Shown here in pieces: positions 5,339-10,337 of a DNA stretch of 10,337 nucleotides. Positions within the stretch are counted from its first letter, which is position 1, and every line of letters starts with the position of its first letter. The stretch is taken from NCBI GenBank assembly GCA_002705125.1, contig PAHQ01000002.1, forward strand, positions 1-10,337, read 5' to 3'. Origin of the DNA: Verrucomicrobiales bacterium (GTDB lineage Bacteria; Verrucomicrobiota; Verrucomicrobiia; Verrucomicrobiales; DEV007). The notes under the pieces are model-generated. The model made no database searches. It was given only the letters and a program-made list of their open reading frames with translations, and was not told the DNA's origin. Both the position numbers and the translations under genes were made by a program.

Positions 5339-7180
5339 GTGAAAAAAAGACTTATATTATTCATTTCTCTACTTTCTCTAATTTCATCTGTTATGGCAGA
5401 CCAGAGACCAAATATACTTTGGATTACTAGTGAAGATAATGGCCCAGACCTTGGGGCTTATGGTGTTGATTATGCTCATACTCCTGCCTTGGATCGGTTA
5501 GCTAAAAAAAGTGCTATTTACACTAATGCATTTGCAACTGCTGGAGTATGTGCGCCAGCAAGGTCGACAATTATCACAGGCATGTATCCTCCTGCACTTG
5601 GAAGTCAACATATGAGAAGTCGAGCATCTTTACCAAAAGGAATTAAATTTTACTCTCATCATTTAAGGGATGCAGGCTACTATTGTACAAATAATTCAAA
5701 AGAGGATTACAACCTTGTTAAGCCAAAAGGATCTTGGGATGAGTCTGGTAGGAATGCTCATTGGAGTAACGCACCTGAAGGGAAGCCTTTTTTTGCTGTC
5801 TTTAATTTCACTGTTTCGCATGAGAGTAAAATTAGACTCAGAGAAAAGTCCTTTCCTCATCACAAAATTGAAGATGCTTCCATTCCTCCTTATCACCCAA
5901 ATATCCCTGAGACTAAAAGAGACTGGGCTCAATACCATGCCAATATAACAAAGTTAGATGGCCAAGTGGCCAAGAGTCTGAGGGAATTAAAGAAAGCTGG
6001 TTTAGCAGAAAACACAATTGTGTTCTATTATGGAGATCATGGTTCTGGCATGCCGAGGCACAAGAGATGGCTTTGGGATTCAGGTATTCATATTCCTCTC
6101 TTAGTTCACATTCCAAATAAATGGAAAAATCTTCGTGAAGTAGCACCAGGTAAGAAGACTGACCGACTTGTAAGTTTTGTTGATCTGGGTCCTACAGCAT
6201 TAAGTCTTGCTGGCATAGATCCCCCTAAACACATGCATGGCAAGGCGTTTCTTGGAGTTCATTCCGATCAACCCCGTCAATACGTTCACGCTTTTCGAGG
6301 TAGAATGGATGAGAGATATGACATGGTCCGAGCTGTAAGAGACAAGCGATATAAATATATCAGGAATTACAATCCTCACCAGATATACGGTCAGTTTATT
6401 GCCTACATGTTTCAGACTGACACTACACGGATTTGGAAAGAAATGTATGACAAAGGTAAGCTTAATGACGTTCAGAGTGCTTTTTGGAGGACCAAGCCCC
6501 CGGTTGAGTTTTACGATACTTTAAAAGACCCACATGAGATTAATAACCTTGCTGATAGTAAGGAGCACTCAGAGCATAGAGACCGTTTGGCTGGAGAACT
6601 TAAAAGATGGCAAAATGAAATTAGAGACCTTGGTTTTTTGCCAGAAGGTGAAATGCATGAGCGTCGTGGAAATTTGACTCCTTATGAATTAGGAAGAGAT
6701 AATAATAAGTACCCTCTAGATGAGATTAGAGCAGCAGCTGAAATAGCGACGAGAGCTAAAGAATCGAATTTAAAGGAGATTAAGGATATGATGAAACATC
6801 AAGATCCAGCTATTCGTTATTGGGGTGCGACTGGATGCATTGTCATTGGAAAGGAGTCTAAAAGTTTAAAGTCAGATTTGATGGGTTTGCTGAAAGACGC
6901 GTGTCCAGATGTAAGAACAGCTTCAGCTCATGCTCTCTTTAGTATTGGTCATCCTAAAGAAGCCGTTCCGGTCTTAGAGAAAATTTTATCAGAAAAAAAT
7001 CAATTCTACCGGTTACGAGCGATGAATGTTCTTGATCATATGGATGAGAATGCCAGAGAAGCGGTCACTCGTATAGCAAGAGTCGGAGACTCGGCTAAGA
7101 TCGGTGCTTATGGTGAAAATTACATAGGCAATGTAATCAAAAAGGCAGCATCTGACCTTGGAATTAAGGCCTCGAAATAG
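5339..7180 (+). CDS. Exported sulfatase with C-terminal HEAT-like repeats
   Basis: This 613-residue protein belongs to the alkaline-phosphatase-fold sulfatases, closest by pattern to the N-sulphoglucosamine sulphohydrolase (heparan N-sulphatase) type, and hydrolyses sulfate esters or sulfamates. A signal peptide (1-20, cleavage after VMA) directs it to the periplasm or outside. The sulfatase signature CAPAR puts the formylglycine precursor at C71. Other expected residues are D33/N34 near the N-terminus, the NSK lysine K121 in place of the usual GKxH lysine, H161 (VSHES), and D233-H234 (GDHGSGMPRHKR). The sulfatase domain ends near 430. Residues ~465-580 form HEAT-like helical repeats (IKDMMKHQDPAIRYWGATG, LKDACPDVRTASAHALFSIG, then a third). 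Such fusions are common in Planctomycetes and Verrucomicrobia. The GTG at 5339 is needed to include the signal peptide; no Shine-Dalgarno is seen. No maturase gene is nearby, and the substrate cannot be told. Confidence 0.93.
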   Translation: MKKRLILFISLLSLISSVMADQRPNILWITSEDNGPDLGAYGVDYAHTPALDRLAKKSAIYTNAFATAGVCAPARSTIITGMYPPALGSQHMRSRASLPKGIKFYSHHLRDAGYYCTNNSKEDYNLVKPKGSWDESGRNAHWSNAPEGKPFFAVFNFTVSHESKIRLREKSFPHHKIEDASIPPYHPNIPETKRDWAQYHANITKLDGQVAKSLRELKKAGLAENTIVFYYGDHGSGMPRHKRWLWDSGIHIPLLVHIPNKWKNLREVAPGKKTDRLVSFVDLGPTALSLAGIDPPKHMHGKAFLGVHSDQPRQYVHAFRGRMDERYDMVRAVRDKRYKYIRNYNPHQIYGQFIAYMFQTDTTRIWKEMYDKGKLNDVQSAFWRTKPPVEFYDTLKDPHEINNLADSKEHSEHRDRLAGELKRWQNEIRDLGFLPEGEMHERRGNLTPYELGRDNNKYPLDEIRAAAEIATRAKESNLKEIKDMMKHQDPAIRYWGATGCIVIGKESKSLKSDLMGLLKDACPDVRTASAHALFSIGHPKEAVPVLEKILSEKNQFYRLRAMNVLDHMDENAREAVTRIARVGDSAKIGAYGENYIGNVIKKAASDLGIKASK

Positions 7181-7193
7181 ACCAAGGCTTTAA
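7164..7193 (+). terminator. Hairpin across the sulfatase stop codon
   Basis: TTAAGGCCT (7164-7172) and AGGCTTTAA (7185-7193) form a 9-bp stem with one G-U pair and a 12-base loop holding the TAG (7178-7180). There is no clear T-tract after it, so termination is uncertain; it may be a 3'-end structure. Confidence 0.35.
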
Positions 7194-7219
7194 AATTAAC
7201 GGAAATATTCTTTATTCTT

Positions 7220-7235
7220 AGATGCCCTTGCATCT
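7220..7235 (+). promoter_or_regulatory. Small perfect hairpin in the ffh leader
   Basis: AGATGC (7220-7225) and GCATCT (7230-7235) pair perfectly around a 4-base loop (CCTT), 27 bases before the ffh start. There is no T-run after it. It may be a leader structure or chance; the repeat is seen directly, its role is unknown. Confidence 0.25.
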
Positions 7236-7262
7236 TCGATTGAACGCCCCAAATTAGACATA

Positions 7263-8633
7263 ATGTTTTCACAATTATCAGATGGCCTTGAGGGCGTTTT
7301 CAAGAAACTCAGAGGACAAGGAAAAATCTCTGAGAAAAACGTTTCGGATGCGATGCGCGAAATTCGTATGGCTCTTCTTGAAGCAGATGTTGATTTTTCA
7401 GTTGCAAAACAATTCGTTTTAAAAGTTAAAGAAGAAGCTTTAGGAGAGAAGGTTCTAAAAAGTATTACACCTGGTCAACAAGTAGTTAAAATCTTCCAAG
7501 ATTCTCTTGTGGATCTACTTGGAGGAGATGCCGCTCCTCTTGATCTTGATCCGCCTGCACGAATTGTTATGTGTGGATTAAATGGTGCGGGTAAGACAAC
7601 AACATCTGGCAAATTAGCTCTCCGTTTAAAGAAGGAAGGTCGTAAACCTATTTTGGTTGCATGTGATTTGTATAGACCTGCTGCCGTGGAGCAGCTCGCG
7701 ACCCTTGCTGGCGAGATCGATGTTCCTGTTTATCGCGCAGAGCCTGGGGAGAAGGATGTGCTTAAAGTTGCCAAGAAGGCTATTACTTGGGCAGAGGCAC
7801 AATCAGGTAATGTTTTAATATTTGATACGGCTGGGCGACAGGAAATTGATCATGAATTAGTTAAAGAACTTCAGAGTCTTTGTGAGTTTCTGAAGCCAAA
7901 AGAAACTTTGTTGGTTGCTGATGCTGCGACTGGACAGCAGTCTGTAAGTGTTGCTACACATTTTGATGAAGCGGTTGGATTAACAGGTATTGTACTTACT
8001 AAGCTTGATGGTGATGCTAGGGGAGGAGCCGCTCTATCAATGCGATCAGTGACGGGTAAACCCATTAAGTTTATTGGTGAGGGTGAAAAACTTGAGAACC
8101 TTGATGTTTTTGTACCTAGCAGATTAGCTGAAAGAATCTTGGGCATGGGTGATGTGGTTGGACTAGTTGAGAAAGCCGCTGAGGCCTTTGATGAGGACGA
8201 GGCCGTTAGGATGGCCGAGCGTATGAAGAAGTCGACTTTTGACTTCAATGACTTTCTTGCTCAGATGAAAATGATGCAAAAAATGGGTCCCTTAGAGGGT
8301 ATTCTTGGAATGATCCCTGGAGCATCAAAGCTTAAAGGCCTTGCTGGGGCAATGGATGACACGAAACTAAAAAGAATAGAAGCGATCGTTTTGTCGATGA
8401 CGCCTAAAGAAAGATCAAGGCCTGAAATTCTTAATGGCAAGAGAAGATCGAGAATTGCTAAGGGAAGTGGTAACAGTGTTACCCAGGTGAACCAGTTCCT
8501 TAAACAGTTTGGCCAGATGAGAAAAATGATGAAAAGTAAGGGAAAAATGAAGAAAATGCTCTCTCAATTAGGGGGCTCTGGAATGGATTTGGGTGGATTG
8601 GGTGGTGATTTTCCTAAAGGAATGAAGTTTTAG
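7263..8633 (+). CDS. ffh: Signal recognition particle GTPase Ffh (SRP54)
   Basis: Ffh is the protein part of the bacterial signal recognition particle. It binds 4.5S RNA and signal sequences on ribosomes and delivers them to FtsY and the Sec translocon. The 456-residue protein has the N-domain helices (1-~90), the G domain with GLNGAGKT (105-112), DTAGR (188-192) and TKLDGDARGG (246-255), and the GEGEKLENLDVF closing motif (272-283). The C-terminal M domain (~300-456) is methionine- and lysine-rich, with MKMMQKMGPLEGILGMIPG and the RNA-binding RRSRIAKGSG helix. Length is normal. The ATG at 7263 gives the standard family N-terminus (MFSQLSDGLEGVFKKLRG); no Shine-Dalgarno motif precedes it. rpsP follows 107 bases on, as in the usual ffh-rpsP cluster. 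Confidence 0.97.
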   Translation: MFSQLSDGLEGVFKKLRGQGKISEKNVSDAMREIRMALLEADVDFSVAKQFVLKVKEEALGEKVLKSITPGQQVVKIFQDSLVDLLGGDAAPLDLDPPARIVMCGLNGAGKTTTSGKLALRLKKEGRKPILVACDLYRPAAVEQLATLAGEIDVPVYRAEPGEKDVLKVAKKAITWAEAQSGNVLIFDTAGRQEIDHELVKELQSLCEFLKPKETLLVADAATGQQSVSVATHFDEAVGLTGIVLTKLDGDARGGAALSMRSVTGKPIKFIGEGEKLENLDVFVPSRLAERILGMGDVVGLVEKAAEAFDEDEAVRMAERMKKSTFDFNDFLAQMKMMQKMGPLEGILGMIPGASKLKGLAGAMDDTKLKRIEAIVLSMTPKERSRPEILNGKRRSRIAKGSGNSVTQVNQFLKQFGQMRKMMKSKGKMKKMLSQLGGSGMDLGGLGGDFPKGMKF

Positions 8634-8643
8634 AGGTAAAACT
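8626..8643 (+). terminator. Hairpin across the ffh stop codon
   Basis: AGTTTTA (8626-8632) and TAAAACT (8637-8643) pair perfectly around the loop GAGG. The TAG (8631-8633) spans the arm and loop. The stem is AT-rich with no T-run after it, so a weak terminator or 3'-end structure is possible. Confidence 0.3.
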
Positions 8644-8698
8644 AGTTGAAAAATCTCTTGGCAATTTGTGAAAAAGGGTCAAATTTAGCGCCCCCATT

Positions 8699-8740
8699 AA
8701 AGTGTTATAAAATCACTTTTTATAAAAATCATAAAAAATC
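8699..8740 (+). promoter_or_regulatory. A/T-rich leader of rpsP
   Basis: AAAGTG (8699-8704) and CACTTT (8714-8719) form a 6-bp stem with a 9-base loop. The stretch also holds three related units, ATAAAATCA (8707-8715), ATAAAAATCA (8722-8731) and ATAAAAAATCA (8731-8741), each with one more A, the last running into the start codon. No Shine-Dalgarno motif is present; an A-rich leader may take its place. It could also contain a promoter. All function is inferred. Confidence 0.25.
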
Positions 8741-8989
8741 ATGGCAGTAGTCATTCGTTTGAGAAGAGAAGGATCCAAAGGCCGACCATATTACAAGGTA
8801 GTCGTCACTGATTCGCGTTCACCACGCGACGGACGATTCATTGAGCAGATCGGAAATTATAATCCTATGGAAGAGGATTCCTACAGTATCGATCTTGAGA
8901 AGGTTGATAAGTGGATTGGAGATGGAGCCAAGCCAAGTTCTACCGTGAGCAGCCTAATCAAAAAGGCTAGAAAATCTTCCTCAGAGTAG
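8741..8989 (+). CDS. rpsP: 30S ribosomal protein S16
   Basis: S16 is a small-subunit protein needed for assembly of the 30S body. This 82-residue protein has the full family signature: [42 protein letters not shown], read here in two pieces (1-15 basic beta strand, 16-42 core), followed by [26 protein letters not shown] (52-77, split by eye). The length is typical. It follows ffh in the same direction by 107 bases. In many bacteria rimM, trmD and rplS come next, but here none follows: a gap and an opposite-strand gene do. The ATG at 8741 gives the invariant N-terminus. Confidence 0.97.
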   Translation: MAVVIRLRREGSKGRPYYKVVVTDSRSPRDGRFIEQIGNYNPMEEDSYSIDLEKVDKWIGDGAKPSSTVSSLIKKARKSSSE

Positions 8990-9027
8990 CTCATCAACCG
9001 ATCTTATTTGGGCTTTCTCCCTCTGAG
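8980..9027 (+). terminator. Inverted repeat bracketing the rpsP stop codon
   Basis: CTCAGAG (8980-8986) and CTCTGAG (9021-9027) are perfect 7-base complements separated by 34 bases containing the TAG (8987-8989). The following sequence is moderately T-rich (TCTTTTG). The long loop makes this a weak terminator candidate for the ffh-rpsP unit. Confidence 0.25.
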
Positions 9028-9217
9028 ATGTCTTTTGTAGGTTTTCTAGCGATTCATTATGGCTATAGCTTTAATGCGTGGAAGCGTGTTGGAGGATTGC
9101 AGATGAGGCAATTATACTTTTAAGAAAAGTAGATCGTGGATTGTTAATAATCGTAGGGTGTGTTTTTCATTATAAAAAACGAGACGATTAAAGAAGTTAT
9201 GCGCAGACCAATTAATT
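8990..9217. other. Gap between rpsP and the convergent hydrolase gene
   Basis: These 228 bp hold no convincing gene and no visible rimM or trmD remnant. A 31-codon open frame runs from ATG 9028 to TAA 9123 with no Shine-Dalgarno motif and no recognised family. TACTTTT (9115-9121) and AAAAGTA (9125-9131) form a 7-bp stem across that frame's stop. Because the flanking genes converge, this is a shared 3' region where terminators are expected. Confidence 0.4.
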
Positions 9218-9232
9218 CTAGCGGTCAGAATT
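9214..9232 (-). terminator. Hairpin across the stop codon of the minus-strand hydrolase
   Basis: AATTCT (9214-9219) and AGAATT (9227-9232) are perfect 6-base complements with a 7-base loop. The gene's TAG (9220-9218) lies within. There is no long T-run beyond it on the minus strand, so termination is a weak inference. Confidence 0.25.
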
Positions 9233-10018
9233 GAAGTTTTCTTTTGAGATATTGATCACAAAATCGACGAGCTCTTTACATTTAAAGAATCCTTCCCACA
9301 TATTATGACCTTGGCCTTCTGGAACGATGAGCTGCATTTTTCCTCCAAGCAGCTTATACCTTTCTGAAATAATGCCCGAATTAAGTTTTAAAGGAACGAC
9401 TCTATCTACATTTCCATGAATGTGAAATATAGGAATTCTAGCTTCGGCTAGAGGTTTCAGTTTATCGATAGGGTTATGAAGACGTAAGTTTTTCTCCAGT
9501 TCGCTTTCAGTCATTTTGTATGCAGGAGCGGCTCTGTTTAGACCAGGATAACTGCTTAAGTTGCAGACTGGGTAAATGCCAGCAATGCATTTTACTTTTT
9601 CTGGATTTTCTGCAGCCCAATTATAAAGCATTAGGCCTCCTCTGCTCCTCGCAAGAAGACTAGCTTTTTGACTAAAGTTTTTCTTTTTAGTAAGAAAATC
9701 ATGGAACTTTGTATATATTTTTCGCCCTTCAGGATTGCCGTATGATTCGCCAACATTGATTCCGGAAATGGCAATACCAGCTTCAAGGAACTTATCTATC
9801 ATCCATCCTTCGTCTCGTTCATTGGGTAGGCCTTTGAGTGTTGGAGCATACATGATCCATGGAATGTTTGATTTGGCATGTTTTTTTGGCATGACTATAA
9901 AAGCATCACGTCCCTCAAACTTTATTCTCTCCCACTGATTTTTTTCATCTATACCCGCAATTAATTGGGTGTTTGTGATTAATAAAGTAATGAATATTTT
10001 TTTCAGTAAATGCAGCAT
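9218..10018 (-). CDS. Exported alpha/beta hydrolase (dienelactone-hydrolase/peptidase S9-like)
   Basis: This 266-residue protein is an alpha/beta-hydrolase of unknown substrate, exported by an N-terminal signal peptide (basic LLKK, hydrophobic core, likely cleavage near residue 22 after IAG). The catalytic triad can be assigned as S125 in the elbow ARSRGG (123-128), D205 in HGNVDRVVPL (201-210) and H238 in EGQGHNMWEGF (234-244). The elbow has Ala where the usual G-x-S-x-G has its first Gly. The HIHGNVDRVVP block is typical of prolyl-oligopeptidase-like and acetyl-xylan-esterase-like members. The ATG at 10018 is preceded by an A-rich stretch without a Shine-Dalgarno motif. It converges on rpsP and diverges from the lipoprotein gene. 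An esterase acting on polymer side groups would suit the nearby sulfatase, but that is inference. Confidence 0.82.
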   Translation of the reverse strand: MLHLLKKIFITLLITNTQLIAGIDEKNQWERIKFEGRDAFIVMPKKHAKSNIPWIMYAPTLKGLPNERDEGWMIDKFLEAGIAISGINVGESYGNPEGRKIYTKFHDFLTKKKNFSQKASLLARSRGGLMLYNWAAENPEKVKCIAGIYPVCNLSSYPGLNRAAPAYKMTESELEKNLRLHNPIDKLKPLAEARIPIFHIHGNVDRVVPLKLNSGIISERYKLLGGKMQLIVPEGQGHNMWEGFFKCKELVDFVINISKENFNSDR

Positions 10019-10147
10019 ATTATTTTTTTAACTTAAATAGTTGCTGAATTAAAACTCTTTTTGATGTGGCCATGTAACCTAGAGTTAGAGTAAATTTTTA
10101 TTTAATTAACCCTGTTAAATTAATTTCAACAAACTAACATGTTAATA
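10019..10147. promoter_or_regulatory. Divergent intergenic region, hydrolase / lipoprotein
   Basis: About 129 bp of very AT-rich DNA between two diverging genes, so promoters for both are expected. I cannot pick a convincing -35/-10 pair. The lipoprotein frame may extend 9 bases upstream to an in-frame ATG at 10139. Confidence 0.3.
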
Positions 10148-10337
10148 ATGAAAAATTCCTTCTGCTGTTCAATTTTATTTGTACTTCTGTCTATATTTTC
10201 TGTTTTTATTTCCAGCTGTAAAAAAACTGAAGATTCTTCCCCGAAAGTTGAATTAAAACCTGAGCCAAAACCTGAGCCAAAACCTGAGCCAAAACCTGAG
10301 CCAAAACCTGAGCCAAAACCTGAGCCAAAACCTGAGC
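10148..10337 (+). CDS. Lipoprotein with a KPEP tandem-repeat linker, N-terminal part
   Basis: This gene is cut by the window end; 63 complete codons are visible. The N-terminus MKNSFCCSILFVLLS starts a lipoprotein signal peptide ending in the lipobox ISSC, with C24 as the lipidated cysteine. A short polar stretch (KKTEDSSPKVEL) leads into K-P-E-P repeated from residue 37 to the edge. Such Pro/Glu/Lys-rich linkers hold a following domain away from the membrane, and would be extended and stiff. What comes after is not visible, so function cannot be assigned; cell-wall-binding or periplasm-spanning lipoproteins are possibilities. The ATG at 10139 gives an alternative start three codons earlier. 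Lys at position +2 after the cysteine does not point to inner-membrane retention by the E. coli Asp rule. Confidence 0.75.
   Translation, partial: MKNSFCCSILFVLLSIFSVFISSCKKTEDSSPKVELKPEPKPEPKPEPKPEPKPEPKPEPKPE
10256..10337 (+). repeat. Perfect 12-bp tandem repeat (AAACCTGAGCCA) within the lipoprotein gene
   Basis: Six complete, identical copies of a 12-base unit encode Lys-Pro-Glu-Pro, followed by a 10-base partial copy cut by the window edge, so the total number is unknown. Copies are identical at the third codon position too, which suggests recent expansion by slippage or unequal recombination. A 12-base unit keeps the frame whatever the copy number, so changes would alter linker length only. 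Confidence 0.97.

Noticed and set aside
7871..8248. A 125-codon minus-strand open frame inside ffh
   Set aside because: It is Ser/Ala-rich low-complexity sequence antisense to the conserved Ffh G and M domains; no family resemblance.
8990..9217. Degraded rimM or trmD
   Set aside because: Reading the frames gives no TrmD knot motifs or RimM pattern; only a 31-codon frame with no resemblance.
10256..10337. CRISPR-like direct repeats
   Set aside because: The units are directly adjacent with no spacers, 12 bases long and in frame as KPEP; this is a coding tandem repeat.
1..10337. A prophage, transposon or defence island
   Set aside because: No transposase, integrase, terminal inverted repeats with target duplications, phage genes or defence-type domains are visible; the content is housekeeping genes plus a few exported enzymes.

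Overview
The window looks like a chromosomal segment from an AT-rich, Gram-negative bacterium, most likely of the Verrucomicrobiota or a related PVC lineage (inference; no rRNA is present). The evidence is: a kdsB start (LPS/Kdo synthesis), exported sulfatase and hydrolase genes, a lipoprotein with a KPEP-repeat linker, a sulfatase carrying HEAT-like repeats, and the near-total absence of Shine-Dalgarno motifs upstream of the start codons. Most of the window is conserved housekeeping sequence with accessory genes set into it.

Layout. 1-233 (minus): 5' end of kdsB, cut by the window edge. A 175-bp divergent region separates it from a plus-strand run: phoH-like ATPase (409-1380), a 245-bp gap with inverted repeats, a membrane HD-domain phosphodiesterase of the PgpH/7TM-HD type (1626-3308), ybeY overlapping it by one base (3308-3748), an unrecognised protein with weak UreF-like character (3839-4432), clpS (4441-4746) and a DUF2017-like protein (4758-5273). 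The run ends in a terminator-like hairpin at 5252-5295. Next come an exported sulfatase with C-terminal HEAT-like repeats (5339-7180), ffh (7263-8633) and rpsP (8741-8989). A gap with no convincing gene follows, then an exported alpha/beta hydrolase on the minus strand (9218-10018), and finally the start of a lipoprotein on the plus strand (10148 to the edge).

How the genes relate. PhoH-PgpH-YbeY is a known conserved order linking an RNA-associated ATPase, c-di-AMP breakdown and the rRNA endonuclease YbeY. ClpS followed by a DUF2017 protein is a pairing I know from Actinobacteria, and this ClpS has the actinobacterial-style NDPVN motif. Ffh-RpsP is the usual start of the ffh-rpsP-rimM-trmD-rplS cluster, but rimM and trmD do not follow here. 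The sulfatase and the hydrolase look like polymer-degradation or scavenging genes placed between the housekeeping blocks.

The points most worth a second look are: the PgpH-like protein without its usual large extracellular domain; the clpS-DUF2017 pair; the possible orphan UreF-like protein; a recurring arrangement of inverted repeats lying across or beside stop codons; a YbeY whose third metal-binding His is Asp; and the perfect 12-bp tandem repeat in the terminal lipoprotein. I found no CRISPR array, tRNA, rRNA, insertion sequence or clearly new multi-gene defence system.
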